From Pseudomonas graminis (GTDB lineage Bacteria > Pseudomonadota > Gammaproteobacteria > Pseudomonadales > Pseudomonadaceae): a DNA stretch of 64,000 nucleotides. The notes under the pieces were generated by a model. The model saw only the letters and a program-made list of their open reading frames with translations. It was not told the origin of the DNA and searched no databases. Both the position numbers and the translations under genes were made by a program. Location: the NCBI RefSeq assembly GCF_001705435.1, contig NZ_MDEN01000051.1, positions 62,001 to 126,000 on the forward strand, given 5' to 3'. Shown piece by piece: positions 40,139 through 50,010 of this stretch; position 1 is the first letter of the stretch; the number at the start of each line of letters is the position of its first letter.

Positions 40139-40393
40139 ATGTCTTTGCGCACTCTCGCAGTGTTGTCGTTCTGCGTATTGCTGGCGGCCTGCAGCAAAGT
40201 GACTCAGGAAAACTACTCGAAAATCACGGCCGGCATGCCCAAGGCGCAGGTCGAGCAATTGCTCGGCAGTCCAACCGAGTGCTCCGGCGCGTTGGGGATG
40301 TCCAGCTGCACGTGGGGCGATGCGAAGACGTTCATCAGCGTCCAGTACGCCGCCGACAAGGTCGTACTGTTCTCAGCGCAGGGGCTTGAATGA
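40139..40393 (+). CDS. Small lipoprotein of the BamE/OmlA-like fold
   Basis: An 84 aa precursor with a lipobox (LLAAC, Cys19). The mature part has the SmpA/OmlA-type pattern: NYSKITAGMPKAQVEQLLGSPTECSG, then a CTWGDAKTFISVQYAADKVVLF strand pair, with two additional cysteines. It is shorter than BamE, which is encoded elsewhere in pseudomonads, so its role is unknown. It overlaps the lipocalin gene by four bases (ATGA). Confidence 0.82.
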   Translation: MSLRTLAVLSFCVLLAACSKVTQENYSKITAGMPKAQVEQLLGSPTECSGALGMSSCTWGDAKTFISVQYAADKVVLFSAQGLE

Positions 40394-40977
40394 ATATTCG
40401 TCAGGCACTGAAGCTCGGCGCCGTGGCGATAGCGGCAGTTTGGCTGGCTGGCTGTGCGGTCAAGCCTGAAAGCGAATCCATGGCGCCTAAGACGGTTGAT
40501 CATGTTGATCTCAAGCGTTATCAAGGCACCTGGTACGAGGTGGCGCGGCTGCCGATGTTCTTCCAGCGCAACTGTGCGCAGTCCGAAGCGCACTACACGC
40601 TGAAGGCTGACGGGAACATTGCCGTCACCAACCGTTGCCGCACCCTCGAGGGCAAGTGGGAGCAGGCAACCGGGACCGCTTCACCGCAGATTCAGGGCAA
40701 GACCGACAAGCTGTGGGTCGTGTTCGATAACTGGTTCTCGAACCTCTTCCCGGGCGTGGCGAAGGGCGATTACTGGGTGCTGTACGTGAGCCCCGACTAC
40801 ACAGTGGCGCTGGTGGGCAGCCCGAGCCGCAAGTTCCTGTGGCTGCTGTCGCGCACGCCTCACGTGCCGGATGGGGTGCGCAACGACCTGCTGATGAAAG
40901 CGCAGCAACAGGGTTACGACACGACCAAGCTGATCTGGCGGGTAGCGGATTCGAAAGTAGGCAAGGCTGCGGACTGA
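40390..40977 (+). CDS. blc: Outer-membrane lipocalin (Blc-like) lipoprotein
   Basis: A 195 aa precursor with a lipobox (WLAGC, Cys22) and the lipocalin motif GTWYEVARLP (about residue 46), followed by the barrel strands and the GDYWVLYVSPDYTVALVG and FLWLLSRTP motifs of bacterial Blc. Blc proteins bind fatty acids or lysophospholipids in the outer membrane, probably in envelope stress. It ends one base from the convergent hutF stop. Confidence 0.92.
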   Translation: MNIRQALKLGAVAIAAVWLAGCAVKPESESMAPKTVDHVDLKRYQGTWYEVARLPMFFQRNCAQSEAHYTLKADGNIAVTNRCRTLEGKWEQATGTASPQIQGKTDKLWVVFDNWFSNLFPGVAKGDYWVLYVSPDYTVALVGSPSRKFLWLLSRTPHVPDGVRNDLLMKAQQQGYDTTKLIWRVADSKVGKAAD

Positions 40978-40978
40978 C

Positions 40979-42343
40979 TCAGCCCAGCAACTCCCGCAAC
41001 ACCTGAGCGAACGCACGGCTGCTCTGCCCTTCATCGGCATGGTGGCCGTCGCGGATCACCCAGCGGCCATTGACCATCACATCTCTGATCTGACGATCAC
41101 TTCCGGCGAACAGCCAGCGATTGAGAATGGCATCACCGGAGGCGGTTGCCAGATACGGATCGTTGCCGTCGAGCACCAGCCAGTCCGCACGCTTGCCCAC
41201 TTCCAACGCGCCCACCGGTTGCCCTATCGCCTGCGCACCGCCCACCAGCGCCGCGTCGTACAGCGTACGTCCGACCATCGGCTGATCCGGCCGGTACAGA
41301 CGATTACGACGCTGATCGCGCAGACGCTGACCGTATTCCAGCCAGCGCAACTCTTCGACCACGCTCAGCGACACATGACTGTCGGAACCAATGCCCCAAC
41401 GCCCGCCTTGTGCGATGTAATCCACCGCCGGGAATATCCCGTCGCCCAGATTTGCCTCGGTGGTCAGGCACAGCCCCGCGATCGCACGACTTTTCGCCAT
41501 CAACGCCACTTCGTCCGGCTGGGCATGGGTCGCATGAACCAGGCACCAGCGCCCATCGACCTCGACGTTTTCATACAGCCACTGCAGCGGCCGGCGACCG
41601 CTCCAGTTCAGGCAATCGTCGACTTCCTTTTGCTGCTCGGCAATGTGGATGTGGATGGGGCAATGGGGGTCGCTGGCGGCGGTTACGTCGCTGATCTGCT
41701 GCGGCGTCACGGCGCGCAGCGAATGAAAGCACAGCCCCAGCGCCTGGGCGGGTTCCGCGGCAATGACGGGCTTCAGGCGGGACTGCAGATCCAGGTAGCT
41801 GTCGGTGCTGTTGATGAACCGGCGCTGCCCCTCGTTCGGCGTCAGGCCGCCAAACCCCGAGTGGCTGTAGAGCACCGGCAGCAGGGTCATACCGATGCCG
41901 ACCGAACTCGCCGCCTGACTGACCTGCAGCGCCAGCTCGGCGGGGTCGGCGTAGGGCTTGCCGCTGGTGTCCTGATGGACGTAGTGAAACTCCGCGACCG
42001 AGGTAAAACCGCCCTTGAGCATCTCGATGTACAGCTGCCGCGCGATCACGCCGAGCTGCCGGGGACTGATCTGCCCGACGAGGCGATACATCAGGTCGCG
42101 CCAGGTCCAGAAACTGTCATTGGGATTGCCGGCCACTTCTGCCAGACCGGCCATGGCGCGTTGAAAAGCGTGGGAGTGCAGGTTGGGCATGCCCGGCACG
42201 ACCGGCCCGTTGAGCCACTCGGCGTCACCACGTTCGGCGTCGGTCTGCACCTGGCTCAGCAGGCCATCGGCACCGACCTCGAAACGTACGTTGCTGGCCC
42301 AGCCGGTGGGCAACAACGCGCGTTCGGCAAAGAAAACGGACAT
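40979..42343 (-). CDS. hutF: Formimidoylglutamate deiminase
   Basis: Amidohydrolase that converts N-formimino-glutamate to N-formyl-glutamate plus ammonia, the fourth step of the five-step histidine pathway. The 454 aa protein has the metal-binding NLHSHAF (about residue 56), later His residues in HIHIAEQQKEV and VHATH, and the Asp in GSDSHVSLS. It is transcribed away from hutC; the shared gap carries a candidate HutC operator. Confidence 0.95.
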   Translation of the reverse strand: MSVFFAERALLPTGWASNVRFEVGADGLLSQVQTDAERGDAEWLNGPVVPGMPNLHSHAFQRAMAGLAEVAGNPNDSFWTWRDLMYRLVGQISPRQLGVIARQLYIEMLKGGFTSVAEFHYVHQDTSGKPYADPAELALQVSQAASSVGIGMTLLPVLYSHSGFGGLTPNEGQRRFINSTDSYLDLQSRLKPVIAAEPAQALGLCFHSLRAVTPQQISDVTAASDPHCPIHIHIAEQQKEVDDCLNWSGRRPLQWLYENVEVDGRWCLVHATHAQPDEVALMAKSRAIAGLCLTTEANLGDGIFPAVDYIAQGGRWGIGSDSHVSLSVVEELRWLEYGQRLRDQRRNRLYRPDQPMVGRTLYDAALVGGAQAIGQPVGALEVGKRADWLVLDGNDPYLATASGDAILNRWLFAGSDRQIRDVMVNGRWVIRDGHHADEGQSSRAFAQVLRELLG

Positions 42344-42368
42344 GACTCGGCACCCCTTGCGTGAAATT

Positions 42369-42386
42369 GTCTATACATATACAGAC
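42369..42386. promoter_or_regulatory. Candidate HutC operator between hutF and hutC
   Basis: An imperfect palindrome GTCTATACATATACAGAC in the 151-base gap. It contains GTCTATAC, which fits the GTxTAxAC half-site of HutC-subfamily GntR regulators. It lies 26 bases upstream of hutF. Confidence 0.5.
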
Positions 42387-42494
42387 GTTTACATGGCCGG
42401 TAAACTGCGCCGCGCTTGTCGGCACACGTGTTAATGGTTAGCGTGGACGCTGTAAACTCTCTCGCCTGAATAACGCCATAACAAGGATTTCTCT

Positions 42495-43244
42495 GTGCCG
42501 ACTCCGCCTGCCAATTTGCCGCTGGCTTCCCAGATGGGTGACAGTCCGGCGCCGCTGTACGCCAGGGTGAAGCACATGATCACCCAGCAGATTCAGAACG
42601 GCACTTGGCCGCCGCACCACCGCGTGCCGTCCGAGAGCGAACTGGTGACGCAACTGGGCTTCAGCCGCATGACGATCAATCGCGCCCTGCGCGAGATGAC
42701 CGCCGAAGGGATGTTGGTGCGCATGCAAGGCGTCGGTACGTTCGTCGCCGAGCCCAAGACTCAATCCGCGCTGTTCGAAGTGCATAACATTGCCGATGAG
42801 ATCGCCGCTCGCGGACATGTCCACACCTGCCAGGTCATCATTCTCACCGAAGAAGCCGCCGGTTCCGAACGCGCGCTGGCGCTCGACATGCGTGAAGGCC
42901 AGCGCGTGTTTCACTCGCTGATCGTGCATTTCGAAAACGATATTCCCGTGCAAATCGAAGACCGCTTCGTCAACGCCCTCGTCGCGCCGGACTACCTGCA
43001 GCAGGACTTCACCCAACAAACGCCCTACGCCTACCTTTCCCAGGTCGCGCCGCTGACCGAAGGCGAGCACGTGGTCGAGGCGATTCTCGCCGAGCCCGAC
43101 GAGTGTAAATTGCTGCAGATCGAAAAGGGCGAACCGTGCCTGCTGGTGCGTCGGCGCACCTGGTCCGGCCGCCAGCCGGTGACTGCTGCCCGCCTGATTC
43201 ATCCCGGCTCACGCCACCGCCTGGAAGGACGCTTCAGCAAATGA
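42495..43244 (+). CDS. hutC: Histidine utilization repressor HutC
   Basis: GntR-family repressor whose inducer is urocanate. The 249 aa protein has an N-terminal winged helix (PLYARVKHMITQQIQNG through GFSRMTINRALREMTAEGMLVRMQGVGTFVA, about residues 20-88) and the C-terminal UTRA ligand domain (about 108-245). The start is GTG 42495 with AAGGA upstream. It overlaps hutD (ATGA). Confidence 0.95.
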   Translation: MPTPPANLPLASQMGDSPAPLYARVKHMITQQIQNGTWPPHHRVPSESELVTQLGFSRMTINRALREMTAEGMLVRMQGVGTFVAEPKTQSALFEVHNIADEIAARGHVHTCQVIILTEEAAGSERALALDMREGQRVFHSLIVHFENDIPVQIEDRFVNALVAPDYLQQDFTQQTPYAYLSQVAPLTEGEHVVEAILAEPDECKLLQIEKGEPCLLVRRRTWSGRQPVTAARLIHPGSRHRLEGRFSK

Positions 43245-43834
43245 CTCAACTGACTGTTCTGCGCGCTGCGGACTACCCGCGCATGCCCTGGAAAAACGGC
43301 GGCGGCAGCACCGAGGAAATCACCCGCGATGCCGGCGAAGGCCTGGAATGTTTCGGCTGGCGGCTGTCGATTGCCGACATCGCCGAGTCGGGCGGCTTTT
43401 CGGTGTTCGCTGGCTATCAGCGCATCATCACCGTGCTGCAAGGTGCAGGCATGACGCTGACTATCGATGGGAAGGACAGCGAGCCACTGCTGCCGTCCGA
43501 TCCGTTCGCGTTCAGCGGCGACAGCGCGGTGTCGTGCACGCTGCTCGACGGCCCGATCCGCGATTTCAACCTGATCTATTCGCCAGCCCGTTACCGCGCG
43601 CGCCTGCAGTGGATCGACGTGATGCAGCCCCAGCGGTTTTTCAGTTCCGCTGACGTGTTCGTGGTGTTCAGCACCGCCGAGCAGATGGCCGCCAATATCG
43701 GCGAGCACCCGCCGCAAATGCTCGAAAAACATGACTGCTTACAATTGGAGAACGCCCCGGGCGCGCTCGTGGAAGCGGTGCTCTACGCCCCGCGCCCCAG
43801 CCGCGTGTGCGTGATCGAGCTGTCGCGCGTCTGA
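43241..43834 (+). CDS. hutD: HutD family protein
   Basis: A 197 aa bicupin-like protein that starts [25 protein letters not shown] 43241 overlaps the hutC stop, which overrides a longer in-frame reading beginning at 43136. HutD is a conserved partner of HutC. In P. fluorescens it is reported to limit hut expression, possibly by binding a pathway intermediate. The family signatures [21 protein letters not shown] and LDGPIRDFN are intact. Confidence 0.93.
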   Translation: MTQLTVLRAADYPRMPWKNGGGSTEEITRDAGEGLECFGWRLSIADIAESGGFSVFAGYQRIITVLQGAGMTLTIDGKDSEPLLPSDPFAFSGDSAVSCTLLDGPIRDFNLIYSPARYRARLQWIDVMQPQRFFSSADVFVVFSTAEQMAANIGEHPPQMLEKHDCLQLENAPGALVEAVLYAPRPSRVCVIELSRV

Positions 43835-43887
43835 GTCCAGCCGTCCCTGTGTTAGATTGCGTTTTTTTCGCCAGCACAGGGACGACC

Positions 43888-45066
43888 ATGACGACGCTCA
43901 ACGACAATAAAGAAAGCCCACGAGCCCTCGCCATTCTTGCCAGTTTCCTTGCATCGGAGTCGGCAGGCGGCCTTGTGCTGATGGGCGCCGCCCTCGCCGC
44001 GATCATCGTCGCCAACTCCCCCCTCGCCCCCTCGTATTTCGCCGCACTGCACAGTGTCTGGGGCGGGTTGTCGATCGAGCTGTGGATCAACGACGGGCTG
44101 ATGGCGATCTTCTTTCTGATGGTCGGCCTGGAAATCAAACGCGAAGTATTGGCCGGCGGTCTCGCCAGTTGGGGTCAGCGTGCGCTGCCCGGTTTCGCGG
44201 CAGCGGGCGGCATGCTGGTGCCGGCGCTGATCTACATCGGCGTCAACATGGGCAACGCCGAAACCATGAGCGGCTGGGCGATCCCGGCAGCCACTGACAT
44301 CGCCTTCGCCCTTGGCGTGCTGTCGTTGCTGGGCAAGCGGGTGCCGACGTCGCTGAAGGTGTTTCTGGCCGCGCTGGCGATTCTCGATGACCTGGGCGCC
44401 GTCACCATCATCGCGCTGTTCTACAGCACCGGCCTGAACATGCCGATGCTGGGCGCCTCCTTCGCGACGCTGGCCGTGTTGGTGATCATGAACCGCATGG
44501 GCGTGCAGCGATTGCTGCCATACCTGCTGCTCGGCCTGTTGTTGTGGTTCTTTGTGCTGCAGTCAGGCGTGCATGCAACGTTGGCGGGTGTAGCCCTGGC
44601 GCTGTGCATTCCGCTGGGCACACGCAAAGAAGAAGCCCGCTCGCCGCTGCTGTTTCTTGAAGAGAAAATGCACTACTGGGTGGCGTTCGCGGTGGTGCCG
44701 ATTTTCGGATTTGCCAATGCGGGCGTGTCCCTGTCGGGCATTACTCTCGGCAATCTGGTCGACCCGGTGCCGCTGGGTGTGGCGCTGGGGCTGTTTGTCG
44801 GCAAGCAGATCGGCGTGTTTCTCGCTGCGGTGCTGGCGATCCGGTCCGGGCTGGCGACACTGCCGGAAGGCAGCAACTGGCCCCAGCTGTATGGCGTGGC
44901 CCTGCTCTGCGGGATCGGGTTCACCATGAGTCTGTTCATCGGCAACCTGGCCTTCCCGGGCGCAGCGCATCTGATCGATGAAGTGAAAGTGGGCGTGTTG
45001 CTGGGCTCGATCGCGTCGGCGCTGGCCGGGGTGTGGCTGTTGCGCAGCAAGCTGGCCCAGCGCTGA
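43888..45066 (+). CDS. nhaA: Na+/H+ antiporter NhaA
   Basis: Electrogenic sodium-proton antiporter of the inner membrane, important under alkaline or salt stress. The 392 aa protein has about twelve TM helices, the transport Asp pair ILDDLGAV (Asp167/Asp168) and the [11 protein letters not shown] signature. ATG 43888 is used (AGGGA upstream); the earlier in-frame start at 43807 would lie within hutD. It sits between hutD and hutU on the same strand, 53 bases after hutD, although it has no known role in histidine use. Confidence 0.94.
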   Translation: MTTLNDNKESPRALAILASFLASESAGGLVLMGAALAAIIVANSPLAPSYFAALHSVWGGLSIELWINDGLMAIFFLMVGLEIKREVLAGGLASWGQRALPGFAAAGGMLVPALIYIGVNMGNAETMSGWAIPAATDIAFALGVLSLLGKRVPTSLKVFLAALAILDDLGAVTIIALFYSTGLNMPMLGASFATLAVLVIMNRMGVQRLLPYLLLGLLLWFFVLQSGVHATLAGVALALCIPLGTRKEEARSPLLFLEEKMHYWVAFAVVPIFGFANAGVSLSGITLGNLVDPVPLGVALGLFVGKQIGVFLAAVLAIRSGLATLPEGSNWPQLYGVALLCGIGFTMSLFIGNLAFPGAAHLIDEVKVGVLLGSIASALAGVWLLRSKLAQR

Positions 45067-45107
45067 TTGAGTCCAGACACAACGGTATCGCGCCGCAGAC
45101 ACTGGCC

Positions 45108-45202
45108 CTGTGGGAGTGAGTTTGCTCAAGAAGATGGCAGTACATCAGCAGGAGATTTTGCGGATGTATCAACCGCTTCGCGAGCAAGCTCGCTCCCACA
45201 GG
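45108..45202. repeat. REP doublet after nhaA
   Basis: Inverted copies of the GTGGGAGCGAGCTTGCTCGC family (the left copy is slightly decayed: GTGGGAGTGAGTTTGCTC), about 50 bases apart. Confidence 0.88.
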
Positions 45203-45331
45203 TCAGTGGCTCCGTAAATAACTCTTCTGTTACCCCAGTCATGCACTGAGCTGGGGCGTTCGCACCGAAAAGTAACAATTCCCTTCTTTTCACCTTCCTT
45301 GAATCCGTAAGCCTTCGCACGGCTGAAACCT

Positions 45332-45350
45332 TGGCAAGCGCGCAGCAATG
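45332..45350 (+). promoter_or_regulatory. Candidate sigma-54 promoter of hutU
   Basis: TTGGCAAGCGCGCAGCAATG: GG and GC are separated by exactly ten bases, as required for -24/-12 elements. The -12 part (CAGCA) is poorer than consensus TTGCA. Pseudomonas hutU promoters are known to depend on RpoN with CbrB/NtrC, which supports it. Confidence 0.45.
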
Positions 45351-45407
45351 CGGGCCGAAGGGGTTTCTGCACTTGCAAAAGCAACGTTGGCCTCTTGGTT
45401 GCATATG

Positions 45408-45421
45408 CTTGTATGTACAAG
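45408..45421. promoter_or_regulatory. HutC-type operator upstream of hutU
   Basis: CTTGTATGTACAAG, a near-perfect 14-bp palindrome with the TGTA-N2-TACA layout reported for HutC sites in pseudomonads. It lies 130 bases before the hutU start and about 60 bases past the candidate -12 element. Confidence 0.65.
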
Positions 45422-45550
45422 TAAGCATGAGTCGATAAAAGCTGTTCCCAGCCGGTTCGGATTACAACGGCAGCACTCATGCAGAACCTTATTCCCACGT
45501 TCGTCACGGACTCCCGCGTCCAGGCCGGATCGATCATCGAGGACTGTTAA

Positions 45551-47242
45551 GTGACTACTGACCACAACACCCCTGCTCAGCAATGGACCAAACGCCGCGA
45601 TGTGGAAATCCGCGCAGCCCGTGGCACGCAACTGACCGCCAAGAGCTGGATGACCGAGGCGCCGTTGCGGATGTTGATGAACAACCTCGACCCGGAAGTC
45701 GCCGAGAACCCGAACGAACTGGTGGTCTACGGCGGTATCGGTCGAGCAGCGCGCAACTGGGAGTGCTACGACAAGATCGTCGAGAGCCTGACGAACCTGA
45801 ACGACGACGAAACCCTGCTGGTGCAGTCCGGCAAACCGGTCGGCGTGTTCAAGACCCACAGCAACGCGCCCCGCGTGCTGATCGCCAACTCCAACCTGGT
45901 GCCGCACTGGGCGAGCTGGGAGCACTTCAACGAACTGGATGCAAAAGGCCTGGCGATGTACGGCCAGATGACCGCCGGCAGCTGGATCTACATCGGTAGC
46001 CAAGGCATCGTCCAAGGCACCTACGAAACCTTCGTCGAAGCCGGTCGCCAGCATTACGACGGCAACCTGAAGGGCCGTTGGGTACTGACCGCAGGCCTGG
46101 GCGGCATGGGCGGCGCGCAGCCACTCGCGGCAGGGATGGCGGGCGCCTGCTCGCTGAACATCGAATGCCAGCAGAGCCGCATCGATTTCCGCCTGAAAAC
46201 CCGTTACGTCGACGAGCAAGCCACTGACCTCGACGACGCCCTTGCCCGCATCGCCAAGTACACCGCCGAAGGCAAGGCGATCTCGATCGCCCTGTGCGGT
46301 AACGCTGCCGAGATCCTCCCGGAAATGGTCCGCCGTGGCGTGCGCCCGGACATGGTCACCGACCAGACCAGCGCCCACGACCCGCTCAACGGCTACCTGC
46401 CCAAAGGCTGGACATGGGAGCAGTACCGCGAGCGCGCCGCCACCGAGCCTGCCGCCGTGGTCAAGGCCGCCAAGCAGTCCATGGCCGAGCACGTCGAAGC
46501 CATGCTGGCGTTCCAGAAACTGGGCGTGCCGACGTTCGATTACGGCAACAACATCCGTCAGATGGCCAAGGAAGTTGGCGTGACCAACGCGTTCGATTTC
46601 CCCGGTTTCGTGCCCGCTTACATTCGCCCGCTGTTCTGCCGTGGCGTCGGTCCTTTCCGCTGGGCCGCGCTGTCGGGCAACCCTGAAGACATCTACAAGA
46701 CCGACGCCAAAGTCAAAGAGCTGATCCCGGACGATGCGCACCTGCACAACTGGCTGAACATGGCCCGTGAGCGCATCAGCTTCCAGGGTCTGCCGGCACG
46801 TATCTGCTGGGTCGGCCTGGGTCAGCGCGCCAAGCTGGGCCTGGCCTTCAACGAAATGGTCCGCAGCGGCGAGTTGTCGGCGCCGGTGGTGATCGGCCGT
46901 GATCACCTGGACTCCGGCTCCGTCGCCAGCCCGAACCGCGAGACCGAATCGATGCAGGACGGCTCCGACGCCGTGTCCGACTGGCCGCTGCTCAACGCGC
47001 TGCTCAATACCGCGAGCGGCGCGACCTGGGTCTCGCTGCACCACGGCGGCGGCGTCGGCATGGGCTTCTCGCAGCACTCGGGCATGGTCATCGTCTGCGA
47101 CGGCACCGATGAAGCTGCCGAACGTATCGCCCGCGTCCTGCACAACGACCCGGCCACCGGCGTGATGCGTCATGCCGATGCCGGGTATCAGATTGCGATC
47201 GACTGCGCCAAAGAGCAGGGCCTGAACCTGCCGATGATCTGA
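45551..47242 (+). CDS. hutU: Urocanate hydratase
   Basis: NAD+-dependent enzyme that converts urocanate to imidazolone propionate, second step of histidine breakdown. The 563 aa protein contains the dinucleotide-binding [19 protein letters not shown] (about residue 180), [11 protein letters not shown], and the conserved [15 protein letters not shown]. The start is GTG 45551, with GGACTG upstream; the protein then begins [12 protein letters not shown]. First gene of the long hut transcription unit. Confidence 0.97.
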   Translation: MTTDHNTPAQQWTKRRDVEIRAARGTQLTAKSWMTEAPLRMLMNNLDPEVAENPNELVVYGGIGRAARNWECYDKIVESLTNLNDDETLLVQSGKPVGVFKTHSNAPRVLIANSNLVPHWASWEHFNELDAKGLAMYGQMTAGSWIYIGSQGIVQGTYETFVEAGRQHYDGNLKGRWVLTAGLGGMGGAQPLAAGMAGACSLNIECQQSRIDFRLKTRYVDEQATDLDDALARIAKYTAEGKAISIALCGNAAEILPEMVRRGVRPDMVTDQTSAHDPLNGYLPKGWTWEQYRERAATEPAAVVKAAKQSMAEHVEAMLAFQKLGVPTFDYGNNIRQMAKEVGVTNAFDFPGFVPAYIRPLFCRGVGPFRWAALSGNPEDIYKTDAKVKELIPDDAHLHNWLNMARERISFQGLPARICWVGLGQRAKLGLAFNEMVRSGELSAPVVIGRDHLDSGSVASPNRETESMQDGSDAVSDWPLLNALLNTASGATWVSLHHGGGVGMGFSQHSGMVIVCDGTDEAAERIARVLHNDPATGVMRHADAGYQIAIDCAKEQGLNLPMI

Positions 47243-47267
47243 TACTTCAGTGGCCATCGCGCTGAAC

Positions 47268-47362
47268 CCTGTGGGAGCGAGCTTGCTCGCGAATGCTGAA
47301 TGTCAGACGCAGGTGATGCTGCGGATGTACCGGCCCCTTCGCGAGCAAGCTCGCCCCCACAG
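47268..47362. repeat. REP doublet after hutU
   Basis: Inverted copies of GTGGGAGCGAGCTTGCTCGC about 45 bases apart, filling most of the hutU-transporter gap. Confidence 0.92.
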
Positions 47363-47422
47363 ATCCGCGCAGAAATGTGCCTGACGACTAGCGCTTCCAG
47401 AACTGTTTCGGGGATGTTTGAG

Positions 47423-48892
47423 ATGGCTGTTCCAGATGATCGTGCTGCACCTGCTTCCGTGATCGAGCGGCGTTCAATCGATTACATCCCTGATGCCGAA
47501 CGACACGGCCGTCTGTTCAGTCAGTTCACCCTCTGGCTGGGCGCCAACCTGCAAATCACAGCGATTGTCACCGGGGCGCTGGCCGTGGTGCTGGGCGGCG
47601 ATGTGTTCTGGTCGCTGATCGGGCTGTTCATCGGGCAACTCATCGGCGGTGGCGTGATGGCACTCCATGCAGCACAAGGCCCGAAGCTCGGTCTGCCGCA
47701 GATGATTTCCAGTCGGGTGCAGTTCGGCGTTTATGGCGCGGTGATTCCGCTGGTGCTGGTGTGCCTGATGTACATCGGTTTTTCCGCCAGCGGCTCGCTG
47801 CTCGCGGGCCAGGCGGTGGCACAACTGATCAACGTGCCGGACTGGCAGGGCGTGGTGATCTTCGCGGCGGCCATCGTGGTACTGACCATTCTGGGCTACC
47901 GGGTCATCCACCTGATCGGCCGGGTCGCCAGCCTCATTGGCGTGATCGCGTTCGTCTACCTGTTCGCCGCACTGCTGGCGGGCAACGACGTCGGCGCGCT
48001 GTTGGGCAATAAGCACTTCTCGCTGAGCAGCTTCCTGCTGGCGATTTCCCTGTCGGCGTCCTGGCAGATCGCCTTTGGCCCTTACGTCGCGGACTACTCG
48101 CGCTATCTGCCGCGTAGCACCTCAGCCGGCAAAACATTCTGGGCGGTAGGTCTGGGGTCGGTGATCGGCGCGCAGGCGTCGATGGTGTTCGGCGTGTTCG
48201 CGGCGGCGCTGGCCGGTAAAAACTTCGCCCATCACGAGGTCTCGTTCATCGTCGGCCTCGGCGGGACCGGCGCGGTCGCAGCAGCGCTGTATTTCAGCAT
48301 CGCGTTCGGCAAGGTGACCATCACTACGCTCAACGCCTACGGCAGCTTCATGTCCATCGCCTCCATCGTCAGCGGCTTCCGTGGCAATCGGCACATCTCC
48401 AGCGCGCTGCGGCTGACGTACATCTTCGCCATGGTCGGGATCGCGACAGCTCTGGCGCTGCTGGGCAAGGACTCGTTCCTCAAGGACTTCTCGGCCTTCA
48501 TCCTGTTTCTGCTGGCATTCTTCACGCCGTGGAGCGCGATCAATCTGGTGGATTTCTACTGCATCACCAAAGAGCGCTACGACATTCCGGCGCTGTCGGA
48601 CCCTAACGGTCGCTATGGCCGCTGGAACGGGATGGGCATCGGGATCTACGTGCTGGGCGTGCTGATTCAGATGCCGTTTATCTCCACACATTTCTACACC
48701 GGGCCGCTGGTGGCGAGCCTCGATGACACCGACATCTCGTGGATCATCGGCCTCATCGTGCCGGCTGTGCTGTACTACGGGGCGGCGAAGAGGTGGCCGG
48801 GCAATGTGGCCGATCGCTTGATCCTGCCGACGGATTCGGGGGCACCTCAGGCAAGTCGCGCCGCTGCCCCTGCGCACGTGGCGGTGAACTGA
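47423..48892 (+). CDS. NCS1-family (cytosine-permease-like) transporter of the hut cluster
   Basis: A 489 aa protein with about twelve TM helices, of the nucleobase:cation symporter-1 family (ANLQITAIVTGALAVVLGG, then FGPYVADYSRYLP and NLVDFYCITKERYD). Its place directly after hutU, as in other pseudomonads, suggests uptake of urocanate or histidine. Genetic work in P. fluorescens describes urocanate- and histidine-specific hut transporters, so urocanate is the better guess; this is inference. Start ATG 47423 has GGGGA eight bases upstream; ATG 47414 is an alternative. Confidence 0.85.
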   Translation: MAVPDDRAAPASVIERRSIDYIPDAERHGRLFSQFTLWLGANLQITAIVTGALAVVLGGDVFWSLIGLFIGQLIGGGVMALHAAQGPKLGLPQMISSRVQFGVYGAVIPLVLVCLMYIGFSASGSLLAGQAVAQLINVPDWQGVVIFAAAIVVLTILGYRVIHLIGRVASLIGVIAFVYLFAALLAGNDVGALLGNKHFSLSSFLLAISLSASWQIAFGPYVADYSRYLPRSTSAGKTFWAVGLGSVIGAQASMVFGVFAAALAGKNFAHHEVSFIVGLGGTGAVAAALYFSIAFGKVTITTLNAYGSFMSIASIVSGFRGNRHISSALRLTYIFAMVGIATALALLGKDSFLKDFSAFILFLLAFFTPWSAINLVDFYCITKERYDIPALSDPNGRYGRWNGMGIGIYVLGVLIQMPFISTHFYTGPLVASLDDTDISWIIGLIVPAVLYYGAAKRWPGNVADRLILPTDSGAPQASRAAAPAHVAVN

Positions 48893-49030
48893 CCGTTCGT
48901 CATGCACGTCTGTTGCAGGAGGCATGCTGGAGAGAGAAGCGGGACGAGGCCGACAAGTGCCTCTCCCCCGGCTGGAAGCCGTCTGTTTTCGTTACTGCCG
49001 TCATCCACTACAAGACCGGAGCGTCACTCA

Positions 49031-49996
49031 ATGAACACGAAAAAGGCCCTGCTATCCACGTTGCTTACCGCGGGCGTACTCGCCAGTGGCGCCAGTCAGG
49101 CGGCGGGATGGTGCGAGTCCGGCAAGCCGGTGAAATTCGCCGGCCTGAACTGGGAAAGCGCAATGCTGCTGACCGATGTGCTGCAAGTGGTGCTGAACAA
49201 GGGTTATGGCTGCGAAGTGGACAGCCTGCCGGGCAACTCCATCACCATGGAAAACGCCCTGAGCACCAATGATATTCAAGTGTTTGCCGAAGAGTGGGTC
49301 GGCCGTAGCGAAGTCTGGAACAAGGCTGAAGCCGCCGGCAAAGTGGTCGGCGTCGGTTCGCCGGTCAAGGGTGCGGTGGAAGGCTGGTACGTGCCGCGCT
49401 ACGTGATCGAAGGCGACGCCAAGCGCAAGCTGGAAGCCAAGGCACCGGACCTCAAGTCCATCGCCGATCTGGGCAAATACGCAGCCCTGTTCAAGGACGC
49501 CGAAGAGCCGGAAAAAGGCCGTTTCTATAACTGCCCGGCCGGCTGGACCTGCGAGCTGGAAAACAGCGAAATGCTGAAGAGCTATGGCCTGGAAAGCAAA
49601 TACACCAACTTCCGCCCAGGCACCGGCCCGGCGCTGGATGCGGCGATTCTGTCCAGCTACAAGCGAGGCGAGCCGATCCTGGCGTACTACTGGTCGCCGA
49701 CCCCGCTGATGGGCCAGGTGGACATGGTGCGTCTGGAAGAGAAAGCCGGCGTGAACAAGACCATCGAGATCAAGGTCGGCCTGTCCAAGGCGTTCCACGA
49801 ACAGGCGCCTGAACTGGTGTCGGTGATGGAGAAGGTCAACATCCCGATCGACCTGCTCAACCAGAATCTGGCGCGCATGACCAAAGAGCGCATCGAGTCG
49901 CCGAAGCTGGCGAAAATCTTCCTCAAGGAGCACCCGGAAGTCTGGCATCAGTGGGTGAGCGAGGATGCGGCGAAGAAGGTGGATGCCTCTCTCTGA
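49031..49996 (+). CDS. hutX: Histidine ABC transporter substrate-binding protein HutX
   Basis: Periplasmic binding protein of the OpuAC/ProX (glycine-betaine-like) fold. The 321 aa precursor has a signal peptide (MNTKKALLSTLLTAGVLASGASQA) and a mature part with NWESAMLLTDVLQVVLNKGYG and YYWSPTPLMG, where aromatic residues typically cage the ligand. It is followed by hutW and hutV, forming an importer of the ProU type. A longer reading from 48902 lacks a signal peptide at its start and is rejected. Confidence 0.9.
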   Translation: MNTKKALLSTLLTAGVLASGASQAAGWCESGKPVKFAGLNWESAMLLTDVLQVVLNKGYGCEVDSLPGNSITMENALSTNDIQVFAEEWVGRSEVWNKAEAAGKVVGVGSPVKGAVEGWYVPRYVIEGDAKRKLEAKAPDLKSIADLGKYAALFKDAEEPEKGRFYNCPAGWTCELENSEMLKSYGLESKYTNFRPGTGPALDAAILSSYKRGEPILAYYWSPTPLMGQVDMVRLEEKAGVNKTIEIKVGLSKAFHEQAPELVSVMEKVNIPIDLLNQNLARMTKERIESPKLAKIFLKEHPEVWHQWVSEDAAKKVDASL

Positions 49997-50010
49997 CAGG
50001 CACCGCTGTC

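Larger units (their letters stand above)
45067..45550. other. Intergenic region between nhaA and hutU
   Basis: 484 bases: a REP doublet in the first third, then a probable regulatory region of hutU with a sigma-54-like element and a HutC-type palindrome (all listed separately). No gene is seen. Confidence 0.6.

Noticed and set aside
39914..40258. 114-codon frame antisense to the small lipoprotein start
   Set aside because: Overlaps the lipobox gene, shows no motif, and lacks a ribosome binding site.
45290..47257. 655-codon frame antisense to hutU
   Set aside because: Entirely opposite hutU and its promoter; no domain; shadow frame.
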